In this document: positions 9,614 to 20,259 of the stretch, piece by piece
How positions within the stretch are numbered: position 1 is the first letter of the stretch
Layout of the letters: each line of letters starts with the position of its first letter
NCBI GenBank assembly: GCA_016193395.1
Contig: JACPSH010000025.1
Coordinates: 1 to 64,000, forward strand
Length of the DNA: 64,000 nt
Reading direction: 5' to 3'
Source of the DNA: Gammaproteobacteria bacterium
GTDB taxonomy: Bacteria > Pseudomonadota > Gammaproteobacteria > Eutrophobiales > Eutrophobiaceae
Notes under the pieces: generated by a model
What the model saw: the letters and a program-made list of their open reading frames with translations, nothing else
What the model was told of the DNA's origin: nothing
Database searches by the model: none
Translations under genes and position numbers: made by a program

Positions 9614-10672
9614 ATGCGCATGCCGCGGATACTGGTCGTCCCGGTTCTGTCGCTGCTGGCATTCCCGGCGCTCGCGGACCGACCCCCGGACGAGTCGTGG
9701 ACCTTCACGTTCCGGTTCGAAAATGACCTGTTCGCCGACACGGATCGTTTCTACACGAACGGCATCAAGCTGAACTGGGTGTCACCGGAACTGCAATGGT
9801 TCCAGGACCTCTCCTGGTTCCGAAATAACAACTGGCTGAGCCACTGGGGCAATCGACTGGTGGAAATGCTGCCGTTCAACGCTGATCGGGACCGCCAGCG
9901 CAACCTCTCGCTGTCCGTCGGGCAGATGATGTTCACTCCCGAAGACATCCAGAGGCGGGAATTGATCGTGGACGACCGGCCGTACGCCGGCTGGCTCTAC
10001 GGCAGCGTCGCATTCCACAGCAAGACCTACCGGCGGCTCGACACCTTTGAATTGCAGGCGGGATTGACCGGGCCATGGTCGCTGGCCGAGGAGACGCAGG
10101 ATCTTGTCCATGAACTGCGCGGGATCGAGAAGGCGAAAGGCTGGAATAACCAGATCGGCACCGAGCCGGGTTTTGCCGCCGTGTATGAATACAAGTATCG
10201 AATCGTCCCACGCCATGACTTTGCCGGGAAGTGGGGCGTGGATGCGATCACCCACTTGGGCGCCACCCTGGGCACCGTGTACACCTATGCGAATTTCGGG
10301 TTGGAGGCGCGCGCCGGCTGGAACATCCCGGCGGATTTCGGCACGGGGCTGATCCGTCCGGCGGGCGAGACCGATGCCCCGAGCGACACGCGCGATCCGC
10401 GCTACGCGAAGGATCGCCGGGAGTTCAGCGCCCACCTGTTCGCTGCCGCCAGCGGACGTCTGGTCGCGCGGGACGTGTTTCTCGACGGCAACACTTTTTC
10501 CGACAGCCATGAAGTGGACCACAGGCCCTTGGTCGGCGACCTCCTGCTGGGGGTGAGCCTGGTCTGGCGCAACTTCAAGCTGTCGTATTCCCAGGTGCTC
10601 CGCACCGAGGAATTCGAAAGGCAGCGCGGGACACAGAAATTCGGCTCGGTCAGCCTCTCCTTTACTTATTGA
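9614..10672 (+). CDS. LpxR-like outer-membrane lipid A deacylase family (DUF2219)
   Basis: Signal peptide; FRFENDLFADTDRFYTNGIKLNWVSP and DDRPYAGWLYGSVAF motifs of the LpxR family. Confidence 0.82.
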   Translation: MRMPRILVVPVLSLLAFPALADRPPDESWTFTFRFENDLFADTDRFYTNGIKLNWVSPELQWFQDLSWFRNNNWLSHWGNRLVEMLPFNADRDRQRNLSLSVGQMMFTPEDIQRRELIVDDRPYAGWLYGSVAFHSKTYRRLDTFELQAGLTGPWSLAEETQDLVHELRGIEKAKGWNNQIGTEPGFAAVYEYKYRIVPRHDFAGKWGVDAITHLGATLGTVYTYANFGLEARAGWNIPADFGTGLIRPAGETDAPSDTRDPRYAKDRREFSAHLFAAASGRLVARDVFLDGNTFSDSHEVDHRPLVGDLLLGVSLVWRNFKLSYSQVLRTEEFERQRGTQKFGSVSLSFTY

Positions 10673-11058
10673 TCGCGGAGTTCGGAGAAGTCCCTTCCGT
10701 CGAAGCGCCAGGCGCGGAAATCCGGGCTGGCGGGCAGCAGGGAGGCGATGTAATAGACGACGCCGGGGTAGAACGCCATCTCGCGATCCGCCGCGGAAGG
10801 TTCAGCGGGCGATTCCGGATGCGAATGGAAGATCCCGTGCAGTTCCTCGCCCCCATCCCGCATCCTGCGCATGGCCTCGAGTTGTGCCTCGGGGTGCATC
10901 AGGAACCGGCGCGCCGGGTCTGGCGCATCGTTGGCGACGGGGTAGTAGCTGACCGGCCTGCCGGCGATCCCCCCGACGAGTCCGCACACTTCGCGCCCTG
11001 GACTCGAGCGCGCGTGCTCAAGCATCCGCAGCCTGAGTCTTTGGGGGAGTCCGCTCAT
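10666..11058 (-). CDS. JAMM/MPN-domain (Mov34/M67) metallopeptidase
   Basis: REVCGLVGG ... GIFHSHPESPAEPSAADREMA: E...HxH(x)nSxxD JAMM motif. Confidence 0.88.
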   Translation of the reverse strand: MSGLPQRLRLRMLEHARSSPGREVCGLVGGIAGRPVSYYPVANDAPDPARRFLMHPEAQLEAMRRMRDGGEELHGIFHSHPESPAEPSAADREMAFYPGVVYYIASLLPASPDFRAWRFDGRDFSELRDQ

Positions 11059-11815
11059 CCCGCTGCGCCCGCCCGCTGCCGCAGACCGGGCAGTCAGGGT
11101 CTTTTTTCAACCGCGCCTCGCGCCACTCCATTTCCAGCAGATCGAACAGGAGTAGCCGTCCGTGCAACGTGCGCCCGATCCCCATGATCAGCTTCATGGC
11201 CTCCGCTGCCTGCAGGCTGCCGATGATGCCGAGCAGCGGGGCAATGACGCCGTTCGCCGTGCAGGTTTCATCGATCGCGGCGCGCTCGCCGTACAGGCAG
11301 CGGTAACAGGGCGATTCCGGGTTGCGCGGATCGAACACGCTGACCTGCGCCTCGAACCGTATCGCCGCGCCGGACACCAGCGGCGTGCCCGCGCGCACGC
11401 TGGCCTCGTTGACGGCGAAACGCGTCCGGAAATTGTCCGAGGCGTCCACGACCACGTCCGCCGCGCGCACGGCGGCGAGAAGTTCCTCGCCTTCCAGGGC
11501 GCGATCGATCAGCGTCAGTTGAACGTCAGGATTCAGGGCGCGCAGGTGCGCAGCCGCGGATTCGGTCTTGCGACTTCCGACGTCCCGGGTGGCGTAGAGG
11601 ATCTGGCGTTGCAGGTTGGAAAGATCGACCTTGTCATAGTCGACCAGCACGAGATGGCCCACGCCGCCGGTGGCAAGATAGATGGAGGCGGCCGAGCCGA
11701 GCCCGCCGAGCCCGATGACGAGCGCGGTGGCCTGTGCGAGACGCAGTTGCCCCCCGGCATCGATTTCGGGAAGCATGATCTGCCGGCTGTAGCGCAACAG
11801 CTGTTCGTCGTTCAT
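11018..11815 (-). CDS. moeB: ThiF/MoeB-family adenylyltransferase
   Basis: RYSRQIMLPEID..GLGGLGSAASIYLATGGVGHLVLVDYDKVDLSNLQRQ; CxxC pairs YRCLYG and CPVCG. Confidence 0.92.
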   Translation of the reverse strand: MNDEQLLRYSRQIMLPEIDAGGQLRLAQATALVIGLGGLGSAASIYLATGGVGHLVLVDYDKVDLSNLQRQILYATRDVGSRKTESAAAHLRALNPDVQLTLIDRALEGEELLAAVRAADVVVDASDNFRTRFAVNEASVRAGTPLVSGAAIRFEAQVSVFDPRNPESPCYRCLYGERAAIDETCTANGVIAPLLGIIGSLQAAEAMKLIMGIGRTLHGRLLLFDLLEMEWREARLKKDPDCPVCGSGRAQRDERTPPKTQAADA

Positions 11816-11846
11816 TGGCGTTGAGTATAGGCGATCATGAAAACAA

Positions 11847-11903
11847 GGATTCGGGGCTCGGGGTTCGGGACTCGAGTCCCTAGTCCCTAGTCCCGAGTCC
11901 CGG
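11847..11903. repeat. Heptamer array, family B (inverted arms)
   Basis: GATTCGG|GGCTCGG|GGTTCGG|GACTC then GAGTCCC|TAGTCCC|TAGTCCC|GAGTCCC. Confidence 0.85.
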
Positions 11904-12294
11904 CGTCAAGCTTACGCCATTGCTGACGCCGGGCGTCCACTGTCCTGAGGCGCCGACGCTCGTAGTACCGGGCATGGATCTCGCGCGCATGATGATGCCA
12001 GCCCCGCTGCGCATTGAGCCGATCCCGTTCATTCTGTTCCAGGAACGCGCGCATCCGGCAACGGAGGCGGCTGCCGGCGCTGAGCTGATCCGCAATGCCC
12101 GCGTTCGCCAGCGCATTCCAGATCTCGACCATGCAAAGCGAGGGGAACGGGTAGTCGATTTCCAGCATCAGGCCCCTGCACCGCACATCGGCGGGTCGAG
12201 ACAGCTTGCGAAGCGATTCGCCGGCCGCCGGCCCGGCTTCGGAGCGCAGGCGCAGGTAGATAGTACGCTGGCTGATTGCGCTTGGTTCCGTCAT
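11887..12294 (-). CDS. Hypothetical protein (135 aa), translationally coupled to prmC
   Basis: ATGA overlap with the prmC stop (12291-12294); [21 protein letters not shown]...; the stop codon lies inside a heptamer array. Confidence 0.5.
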   Translation of the reverse strand: MTEPSAISQRTIYLRLRSEAGPAAGESLRKLSRPADVRCRGLMLEIDYPFPSLCMVEIWNALANAGIADQLSAGSRLRCRMRAFLEQNERDRLNAQRGWHHHAREIHARYYERRRLRTVDARRQQWRKLDAGTRD

Positions 12295-13136
12295 TCCCAT
12301 CTTCCGCAACTTACGCGGTCCAGTCCTGCGCTGTCGCGGAGCGTTTCGACGGCGGTAAAACCGCAATGGCCAAACAGCCGCCGCACGGCGTCGCCCTGGT
12401 CCGCCCCGTGTTCGAGCACCAGGATGCCGGACGAAACCAGGTGGCGCGGCGCGGCGCCCGCGACGGCGTTGATCGCCTGCAGGCCGCCGTGTCCTCCGTC
12501 CAATGCCAGGCGCGGCTCGAAGCGGATCTCGCCCTCGGTCAGGGCGCGGTCACGGGTATCCACATAGGGTGGGTTGCAGACGATCAGGTCGAATCGCCGG
12601 TTGGCGAGGGCGGCGAACCAGTCGGACTGTGCGAGCTCGACATTGCGAACCCCGATGTGGTCCACGTTGCGTTGCGCGATACCGAGCGCCTCCGCACTGA
12701 TGTCGGAAGCGACGATGCGCCAGTCCGGACGCTCGCGCGCCAGGGCCAGCGCGATTGCCCCGCTGCCGGTCCCCAGGTCGAGCACCCGGGCCGATCTCCG
12801 ATCGCGGAGCCGCTCGAGTGCGGCTTCGACCACGGCCTCGGTCTCCGGCCGCGGGATGAGCGTATGGCGGCTGACCAGCAGCTCCAGTGACCAGAACTCC
12901 CTTCGCCCGGTCAGGTAAGCGACGGGAATGCCGTCAAGGCGCCGGCTGACCAGCGCGAAGAAGTCGCGGGCAGTGGCCTCCGCCACTTCGTGTTCACCGT
13001 GCGCATATAGCCATTCCCGACCCGTGTCGAGCAGTTCCAGGAGCAGCAATTCTCCGTCCAGGCGCGCGGATTCGAATCCCCGCAGGCTGCGTTCCGCGGC
13101 GCGTAGCAGACCCGTCACGCTGTTCAGAGGATTCAT
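12291..13136 (-). CDS. prmC: Peptide chain release factor N5-glutamine methyltransferase
   Basis: [17 protein letters not shown] and NPPYVD motifs; directly downstream of prfA. Confidence 0.95.
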   Translation of the reverse strand: MNPLNSVTGLLRAAERSLRGFESARLDGELLLLELLDTGREWLYAHGEHEVAEATARDFFALVSRRLDGIPVAYLTGRREFWSLELLVSRHTLIPRPETEAVVEAALERLRDRRSARVLDLGTGSGAIALALARERPDWRIVASDISAEALGIAQRNVDHIGVRNVELAQSDWFAALANRRFDLIVCNPPYVDTRDRALTEGEIRFEPRLALDGGHGGLQAINAVAGAAPRHLVSSGILVLEHGADQGDAVRRLFGHCGFTAVETLRDSAGLDRVSCGRWE

Positions 13137-14221
13137 AATTCGCCGCCGAGGGCCGCCAGCTGGTCGGCCTGGTACTCGCTGATCAGGGGTTCGACGACCG
13201 GGTCGAGATCGCCGTCCAGAAACCGGTCGAGGCTGTAGAGCGTCACATTGATTCGGTGGTCGGTGACCCGCCCCTGCGGGAAATTGTAGGTGCGGATGCG
13301 CTCCGAGCGATCGCCGCTGCCGACCAGGTTGCGGCGGGTCTCCGCGCGTTCGGCAGCCTGCTTCCCGCGCTCGGCGGCGAGCAGCCTTGCGCGCAGCACG
13401 GCCATGGCCTTGGCCCGGTTCTTGTGCTGCGAGCGCTCGTCCTGGCATTCCACGACAATGCCTGAGGGCAGGTGCGTCACGCGGATCGCGGAATCGGTCT
13501 TGTTGACGTGCTGTCCGCCCGCGCCGGAGGCGCGGAATGTGTCGATGCGCAGATCGACGGGATTGAGATCGATCTCGTCGATTTCCTCGGGCTCGGGCAG
13601 TACCGCGACGGTGCACGCCGAGGTGTGTATGCGGCCCTGCGCCTCGGTCTGCGGGACGCGCTGGACTCGGTGGACCCCTGATTCGAACTTGAGCCTTGAG
13701 AATGCGCCGCTCCCGGCGATGCGCACGACCACCTCGCGGAAACCGCGCAAATCGCTGACCGCAGAGCTGACGATCTCCGTCTTCCAGCCGCGCGAATCGG
13801 CGTATCGCGTGTACATGCGTAGCAAGTCGGCCGCGAACAGCGCCGCCTCCTCGCCGCCGGTCCCGGCCCGGATCTCAAGAAAGATGTTGCGGCTGTCGGC
13901 CGGGTCCTGCGGCAGGAGCAGACGCTTCAGTTCGCCCTCGATGCGGGCGACCGCGTGCAAGGCGTCCTTGAGTTCCACCTCCGCCAGTTCGCGCACGCCG
14001 GCATCGACGTCTTGGAGCATGTCTCGGGCGTGCGCCATCGACTGCAGGCGCCCGCGGTATTCACCGTAGCACTGGACCACAGGTCCGACTTCGGCGGCCT
14101 CCTTGCTCAGTTCGCGGAAGCGCCGGTTGTCGCGGATCACGGCCGGGTCTGCGAGCAGGCCATGGAGTTCCTGCTGCCTTTCGGCCAGTTTTTCCAGCTT
14201 GGTGATGAGGCTCTGGTTCAT
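13133..14221 (-). CDS. prfA: Peptide chain release factor 1
   Basis: [40 protein letters not shown] motif. Confidence 0.96.
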   Translation of the reverse strand: MNQSLITKLEKLAERQQELHGLLADPAVIRDNRRFRELSKEAAEVGPVVQCYGEYRGRLQSMAHARDMLQDVDAGVRELAEVELKDALHAVARIEGELKRLLLPQDPADSRNIFLEIRAGTGGEEAALFAADLLRMYTRYADSRGWKTEIVSSAVSDLRGFREVVVRIAGSGAFSRLKFESGVHRVQRVPQTEAQGRIHTSACTVAVLPEPEEIDEIDLNPVDLRIDTFRASGAGGQHVNKTDSAIRVTHLPSGIVVECQDERSQHKNRAKAMAVLRARLLAAERGKQAAERAETRRNLVGSGDRSERIRTYNFPQGRVTDHRINVTLYSLDRFLDGDLDPVVEPLISEYQADQLAALGGEL

Positions 14222-14290
14222 GTTTCGGGAGTCGCGTGAGGGATACTGCGCCGGCGTCGCGCCGGATGGGCAGACTGAAGATCCGGCCAG

Positions 14291-15571
14291 CTAGCTGCCC
14301 CGCCGGGGCGGGGGCGGCATATCGGGCAGGCTATACAGCTCGCGCGCGGCCTTGAGGAGCTCTTCGCGGCCGCGTGTTCCGGCGTTGCGCAACTGGGTGC
14401 TCGGGGTGTGCATCAACTTGTTGGTCAGGACGCGCGTGATGTCCTGGAGCACGAGCGCCGGATCTTCCCCGCGGGCAAGCCTGCGCCGGGCCGCATCCAG
14501 CACTTCCTGGCGGACGCCCTCCGCGCGATCGCGCATCGCGCGGATGGTCGACACCGCGTCGCGCGCGTTCATCCACTCCATGAAATTCACGACCTGGCTG
14601 TCGATGATTTCCTCCGCCTGAATCGCCGCCTCGCGGCGGCCGCGGAGATTCTCTTCGATTATCCCCCTCAGATCATCCACGGTGTACAGGTAGACGTCGT
14701 CGAGATCCGCTACTGCGGGGTCAACGTCGCGCGGCACGGCAATATCGACGATCAGCACCGGACGGTGCCGGCGTTTGCGCAGAGCCAGTTCGATGGTCTC
14801 CCGACGCAAGACCGGCTCCGGACTACCCGTCGCCGAGATGACGATGTCGGCCTCTTCGAGATGCCCGGAAATGTCGTCAAGGGTGATCGCGTAGCCGGAA
14901 TAGTCCAGCGCCAGTCTCTGTGAGCGCTGCAGCGTGCGGTTGGCGATGATCATCCGGCTCAACCCGGTTTCCGCCAGGTGTTTCGCCGCGAGCTCGATGA
15001 TTTCTCCGGCGCCGATCAGGAGCGCGGTCCGGCCTGCGAGTTCGCCGAAAATCTGCCGCGCCAGCCGCGTCGCTGCAAATGCGATCGAAACCGGATGGCT
15101 GCCAATGGCGGTGTTACTGCGGATCTCCTTGGCGACCCTGAACGAATGCTGGAAAAGGCGGTTCAGCAACTGTCCGATGCTGCCCGCGCGCACGGCCGTC
15201 TGGTAGGCGCTCTTCAGCTGTCCCAGCACCTGCGGCTCGCCGAGCACCATGGAATCGAGACCGCTCGCCACACGCAGGACGTGTTTCACAGCCCCGGCGT
15301 CGGGATGGGCGTAAAGATATTGACTCAACTCGGCGGTGCCGAGCCCGTGGAAGTCCGAAAACCAGCGTATCGGCCGCTCGGGATCCGGATCGTCCAGGGA
15401 GCAGTAGATCTCCGTGCGGTTGCAGGTGGAGAGGATGGCCGCTTCCTGCACGCCCGCGTGTCCAATGAGATCGGCAAGCGCTCCAGGGAGCGTATCGCCC
15501 GCAAAAGTGACACGTTCGCGCACCGCGAGCGGGGCCGTGTTGTGGTTCAGTCCGAATGCCAGAAGCGTCAT
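14291..15571 (-). CDS. hemA: Glutamyl-tRNA reductase
   Basis: MTLLAFGLNHNTAPLAVRERVTF...ILSTCNRTEIYC...GEPQVLGQLKSAYQ. Confidence 0.96.
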   Translation of the reverse strand: MTLLAFGLNHNTAPLAVRERVTFAGDTLPGALADLIGHAGVQEAAILSTCNRTEIYCSLDDPDPERPIRWFSDFHGLGTAELSQYLYAHPDAGAVKHVLRVASGLDSMVLGEPQVLGQLKSAYQTAVRAGSIGQLLNRLFQHSFRVAKEIRSNTAIGSHPVSIAFAATRLARQIFGELAGRTALLIGAGEIIELAAKHLAETGLSRMIIANRTLQRSQRLALDYSGYAITLDDISGHLEEADIVISATGSPEPVLRRETIELALRKRRHRPVLIVDIAVPRDVDPAVADLDDVYLYTVDDLRGIIEENLRGRREAAIQAEEIIDSQVVNFMEWMNARDAVSTIRAMRDRAEGVRQEVLDAARRRLARGEDPALVLQDITRVLTNKLMHTPSTQLRNAGTRGREELLKAARELYSLPDMPPPPRRGS

Positions 15572-15791
15572 ATCGTTCTTGTGTTCGCCAGACGTCAAAT
15601 TGTGCGCGTCGCTGCGCCCCGATACAAGTTCAAAACATTTGAAATTCAAGCTGTTGCGCATGAACCAGCGGGCTGTGTGCGGATGCCCTGCAGACGCCGT
15701 GCCCGCCCTAGGCGCCGCACCTCCCCGGGCAGTTCGGAACTACAGCCGGGGCACCCTGTCCTTTATCACAAATTATCGCTATCGTTGCGTC

Positions 15792-17564
15792 ATGGATACA
15801 AATTCCCCACAGCTCAATGCGTTGATGCGGCTGGTGTTGCCGTTTTCCGCGCTGATCCTGGCGACGGCCTGTGCACCCGTGCCGCCCCGCGATGCGCCGG
15901 CGGAGGCGGCCGGCCCCGACACGATGAGCACGCCGCTGGTTATCGAGGACGAGCGGCCGGAACCGGTCCGGCCGAAGATCGAACTGACCGAGGACATCCT
16001 CTACAAGCTGCTGGTCGCGGAATTCGCCGGGCAGGAAGGACAGCTCGGTCTCGCGGTCGGCAATTACCTGGAACTCGCGCGCTCGACGCGCGACCCCAAG
16101 GTGGTCGAGCGGGCGACGCGCATCGCCGTGTATGCGCGCGACGTCGTGGCCGCGACAGAAGCCGCGCAGCTGTGGGTGGAACTGGACCCACACAATCCGG
16201 ATCCGCACCAGGTGCTGGCCGTCATGTCGCTGCGCGACGGCGATTCCGAGCGGGCGATGGAACACCTGCAGAACATCCTCGACCATTCACGCGGCGATCT
16301 GGATCAGAAGCTCCTGATGATCGCGAGCCTGCTCAGCCGCGAGCAGGACAAGGAGCTGGTCCTCAGCCTGATGGAACGGCTCGTAGGCACGCGCGGCGAC
16401 GACCCCGAAGCCCTGTACGCGCTGGCGCATGTCACCGCGCGTCTGGGAGAACTCGATCGATCCGAGGAACTGCTCAGGAAGACGCTCGATCTCGATCCGG
16501 ATAATGACAACGCCGGGTTGAGCTACATCACCATCCTGCAACGGCAGGAGCGCACGAACGATGCGCTGACATGGCTGGAAGGGGCACTGTCGCGGCGCAA
16601 GGACAATGATTTTAATTTGCGCATCGCCTATGCGCGGTTGTTGACGGACGTGAAGCGCTTCGACGAAGCGCGCCGTCAATTCGAGATCCTCGCAGAGGCC
16701 GCACCCAACAATACCGATGTCCTGTACGCGCTCGGGCTGCTGAACCTCCAGGGCAACCGCCTGGAGGCGGCGGAGTCCAATTTTCAGGGCCTTGCCGAGA
16801 CGGAGGAACACGGCGATGACGCGAGGTACTATCTCGGTCGCATTGCCGAGGAGCACAAGAACTACGATCGCGCCAGCGTATGGTACGAGGGTGTGCAGCA
16901 GGGCGAGAATTATTTCGACGCGCAGGTCCGGATCGGGTTGCTGATGGCAAAACAGGGACGCATCGAGGACGCGCGAGCGCACCTGAAGTCGGTGCGCTCG
17001 CAGGGGGAGAAGGAACGCGCCATCCTGACCCAGGCAGAGGGGGAGCTGCTGACCGAGCAGGATCGCTATGGCGAGGCCATGGCGGTCTTTGACGAGGCGT
17101 TAAGCCGCGGGTACAACGCCGACCTGCTGTACGCGCGGGCCATGCTGGCCGAGAAGATGGATCGGCTGGACATCCTGGAAAGCGATCTGCGCGAAATCCT
17201 GACGGAGGAACCCGAGCACGCGCAGGCGCTCAATGCGCTGGGATACACGCTCGCGGATCGGACCGACCGGTACCAGGAAGCTTACGAGCTCATCAAGCGC
17301 GCGTTGGAACTCAACCCCGGCGATTTCTACATCCTCGACAGCATGGGCTGGGTCCTCTACCGTCTCGGCAGGCTGGACGAGGCGGCAGACTACCTGCGCC
17401 GCGCGATCGCGCTGCGTCCCGATCCCGAGATCGCGGCCCATCTTGGGGAGGTGCTGTGGGTCCGGGGAGATCGCGATGCCGCCCGCCAAATATGGGACAC
17501 CGCGTTGAAGGCCACCCCCGACGACGCCATCCTTCGGGACGTGATCAAGCGATTCAACCCCTGA
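15792..17564 (+). CDS. Tetratricopeptide repeat lipoprotein
   Basis: Lipobox-like LILATACAP; many TPR motifs. Divergent from hemA, upstream of lolB. Confidence 0.85.
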   Translation: MDTNSPQLNALMRLVLPFSALILATACAPVPPRDAPAEAAGPDTMSTPLVIEDERPEPVRPKIELTEDILYKLLVAEFAGQEGQLGLAVGNYLELARSTRDPKVVERATRIAVYARDVVAATEAAQLWVELDPHNPDPHQVLAVMSLRDGDSERAMEHLQNILDHSRGDLDQKLLMIASLLSREQDKELVLSLMERLVGTRGDDPEALYALAHVTARLGELDRSEELLRKTLDLDPDNDNAGLSYITILQRQERTNDALTWLEGALSRRKDNDFNLRIAYARLLTDVKRFDEARRQFEILAEAAPNNTDVLYALGLLNLQGNRLEAAESNFQGLAETEEHGDDARYYLGRIAEEHKNYDRASVWYEGVQQGENYFDAQVRIGLLMAKQGRIEDARAHLKSVRSQGEKERAILTQAEGELLTEQDRYGEAMAVFDEALSRGYNADLLYARAMLAEKMDRLDILESDLREILTEEPEHAQALNALGYTLADRTDRYQEAYELIKRALELNPGDFYILDSMGWVLYRLGRLDEAADYLRRAIALRPDPEIAAHLGEVLWVRGDRDAARQIWDTALKATPDDAILRDVIKRFNP

Positions 17565-17640
17565 CAGGCCAGTGCAAAACTCGTTTTGCATCAACCTGTA
17601 AAGGGCCCGCGTCGGCTGATCTGTCCGAGTCAATCCCGGC

Positions 17641-18303
17641 ATGACGCACCGCACTGTCCAGGGTCCGGGGCGTAGCGCCGAACAGGCGCAAACGTTCCGC
17701 AAACTCCCGCGATATCTGGCGATTTTCTATTGCGCCCTGTCCGTCGCCGGCTGCGCGGTGCAGCCGCCGGGCCCGGTCGCGGACCGCGCGGCGGTCTGGC
17801 AGGCGCGCAGCGCGCGGCTGGCGGGGGTCACGCACTGGATCCTGAAGGGCAGGATCGCCGTGCAGCTCGAACGCGAAGGCTGGACCGCGACTTTGCACTG
17901 GGAGCAGCGTCCGGACAATTACGTGCTGCGGGTCAGCGCGCCGCTCGGGCGCGGCACCTTCGAATTGACCGGGACCCCGGACGGCGTGACGCTGCAGACC
18001 TCCGACAACCGGTTGTACCATGCCGATCAGCCCGAATCGCTCCTACAGCAGACTCTGGGCTGGCAGCTTCCGGTCTCCGGGCTTTATTACTGGGTCCGCG
18101 GCATGCCGGATCCGGGCTCCAGGTTCGATGTGCTCGATCTCGACGATCAGGGGCGTATCAACGACCTGATCCAGGACGGCTGGCAGGTGAATTACGAGCG
18201 CTACCGGCTGGCCGGGGACCTGGAGTTGCCGGGGAAGATCACGCTGGAGAACGAACGGCTCAGGGTGCGTCTCGTGATCAGCGACTGGATCCTGTCCTCG
18301 TGA
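17641..18303 (+). CDS. lolB: Outer membrane lipoprotein LolB
   Basis: Lipobox SVAGCAV; WILKGRIAVQ...GWTATLHWEQ; upstream of ispE. Confidence 0.9.
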   Translation: MTHRTVQGPGRSAEQAQTFRKLPRYLAIFYCALSVAGCAVQPPGPVADRAAVWQARSARLAGVTHWILKGRIAVQLEREGWTATLHWEQRPDNYVLRVSAPLGRGTFELTGTPDGVTLQTSDNRLYHADQPESLLQQTLGWQLPVSGLYYWVRGMPDPGSRFDVLDLDDQGRINDLIQDGWQVNYERYRLAGDLELPGKITLENERLRVRLVISDWILSS

Positions 18304-19142
18304 CGGAATCGTTTTGGCCGGCGCCGGCGAAGATCAACCTGTTTCTGCACGTCACGGGCAGGCGGCCTGACGGTTATCACTTGCTGCAGACCGTCTTCCA
18401 GTTCCTCGATCTCGAGGACCGGTTGGAATTCGGCCCGCGCGCGGACGATCTGATCGTGCGCCACACGGACAACGATGCCGTGCCTGCCGGAGACGACCTT
18501 GCGATTCGCGCGGCACATGCCCTGCGCGCGGCGGCCGGGAACACGCCGGGCGTCGATATCCGGATCAGCAAACGCATACCGATGGGCGGCGGGCTCGGGG
18601 GCGGCAGTTCGGACGCGGCCACAACGCTGGCCGCACTCAACAGCCTGTGGAATCTGGGGTTCGACGCCGCGGAACTGGGACGGATCGGTCTCAAACTGGG
18701 CGCGGACGTGCCCGTATTCCTGTTCGGACGGGCGGCATGGGCCGAGGGCGTCGGCGAAATACTAGAGCCGGTGGCGGTTCCCGAGGACTGGTACCTGATC
18801 GTGCACCCTGGCTGCGCGGTTTCCACGGCCAAAGTGTTCGATCATCCTGATTTGACACGTCATACCCCTGCAATCACAATACGCGCCTTTCTGGAGGGGG
18901 CCGGGTCGAACGACTGCGAGGCAGTTGTCCGGAAGTTGTACCCGCAGGTCGCCTCCGCCATCGATTGGCTGCGGGAACGCGGTGATGCGCGCATGACCGG
19001 CACCGGTTCCTGCGTCTTCCTGCGCTCGCGGTCGGAGAGCGAGGTTCGGGCGGTGCTAAAGGCGCTGCCGCCGCAATGGACCGGTTTAGTGGCGCGCGGC
19101 CTGAACCGATCACCTCTGCTGGAACGCATGGCACGCGGTTGA
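18300..19142 (+). CDS. ispE: 4-diphosphocytidyl-2-C-methyl-D-erythritol kinase
   Basis: GTG start; WPAPAKINLFLHVTGRRPDGYHLLQTVFQFLD and PMGGGLGGGSSDAATTL GHMP motif. Confidence 0.95.
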   Translation: MTESFWPAPAKINLFLHVTGRRPDGYHLLQTVFQFLDLEDRLEFGPRADDLIVRHTDNDAVPAGDDLAIRAAHALRAAAGNTPGVDIRISKRIPMGGGLGGGSSDAATTLAALNSLWNLGFDAAELGRIGLKLGADVPVFLFGRAAWAEGVGEILEPVAVPEDWYLIVHPGCAVSTAKVFDHPDLTRHTPAITIRAFLEGAGSNDCEAVVRKLYPQVASAIDWLRERGDARMTGTGSCVFLRSRSESEVRAVLKALPPQWTGLVARGLNRSPLLERMARG

Positions 19143-19198
19143 ATGGGGCGGGCGCGACGCCGGCGCGATCGGCGGCGGGCCACGGGATTGCGAAAGTT

Positions 19199-19273
19199 TG
19201 GGGTGTAGCCAAGTGGCAAGGCACGGGACTTTGACTCCCGCATTCCCAGGTTCGAATCCTGGCACCCCAGCCA
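19199..19273 (+). tRNA. tRNA-Gln (anticodon TTG), CCA encoded
   Basis: TGGGGTG-TA-GCCAAGTGGCAAGGC-A-CGGGA-CTTTGAC-TCCCG-CATTC-CCAGG-TTCGAAT-CCTGG-CACCCCA-GCCA cloverleaf. Confidence 0.95.
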
Positions 19274-19304
19274 GAAATTTGGCTTGCGGCAACGGACGGG
19301 ACCC

Positions 19305-20258
19305 ATGGCGCTGACCCATCTGACGTTGTTCACCGGCAATTCCAATCCGGCCCTGGCGTCGGAGATTGCCGGCTATCTGAACCTCCCGCTCGGCAAGGTC
19401 ACCGTCGACCGGTTCAGCGACGGCGAGGTGATGGTCGAAGTGGCCGAGAACGTGCGCGGGCGCGAAGTGGTCGTGATCCAGTCGCTGTGCATGCCGGTCA
19501 ACGACAACCTGATGGAATTGCTGGTGCTCGCGGACGCCGCCCGGCGGGCCTCCGCGACGCGCGTGACGGCAGTGATCCCCTACATGGGCTATGCGCGCCA
19601 GGACCGGCGCCCGCGTTCGGCGCGCGTGCCGATCACGGCCAAGGTGGTGGCCAGCATGATCGGCGCCGTGGGCGTCGATCGGGTTCTGACCGTGGATCTG
19701 CACGCGGATCAGATCCAGGGCTTCTTCGACATGCCGCTGGACAATGTTTATGCCTCGCCCGTGCTGCTGGGCGACGTATGGAAGCACAAGTACAGGAACC
19801 AGGTCGTCGTATCACCGGACGTGGGCGGCGTGGTGCGCGCGCGGGCGCTGGCGAAACGGCTGGACGACACCGATCTCGCGATTATCGACAAACGGCGGCC
19901 GCACCCGAACGAGTCCGAGGTCATGAACATCATCGGGGACGTCAACGGCCGCACCGCGGTGATCATCGACGACCTGGTGGACACGGCCGGGACGTTGTGC
20001 AACGCGGCCGCGGCCCTGAAAGAGGCCGGCGCGACGCGCGTGGTCGCCTATTGCACGCACCCGGTGCTTTCGGGCAGCGCCGTCCGCAACATCAGCAGTT
20101 CGGTGCTGGACGAACTGGTGGTGACGGACACGATCCCGCTGCGGGAAGACGCCCGGACCTGCCCGCGCATCCGCCAGTTGAGCGTGGCGGCGATGCTCGC
20201 CGAGAGCGTACGCAGGGTTTCGGAAGGAGAGTCTTTGAGTTCGATGTTTGTAGATTAG
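19305..20258 (+). CDS. prs: Ribose-phosphate pyrophosphokinase
   Basis: [17 protein letters not shown]...[11 protein letters not shown]...[17 protein letters not shown]-binding loop. Confidence 0.97.
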   Translation: MALTHLTLFTGNSNPALASEIAGYLNLPLGKVTVDRFSDGEVMVEVAENVRGREVVVIQSLCMPVNDNLMELLVLADAARRASATRVTAVIPYMGYARQDRRPRSARVPITAKVVASMIGAVGVDRVLTVDLHADQIQGFFDMPLDNVYASPVLLGDVWKHKYRNQVVVSPDVGGVVRARALAKRLDDTDLAIIDKRRPHPNESEVMNIIGDVNGRTAVIIDDLVDTAGTLCNAAAALKEAGATRVVAYCTHPVLSGSAVRNISSSVLDELVVTDTIPLREDARTCPRIRQLSVAAMLAESVRRVSEGESLSSMFVD

Positions 20259-20259
20259 T

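Noticed and set aside
14978-15791. N-terminal extension of the + strand ORF over hemA
   Set aside because: This part is a shadow of hemA; the TPR lipoprotein starts at 15792.
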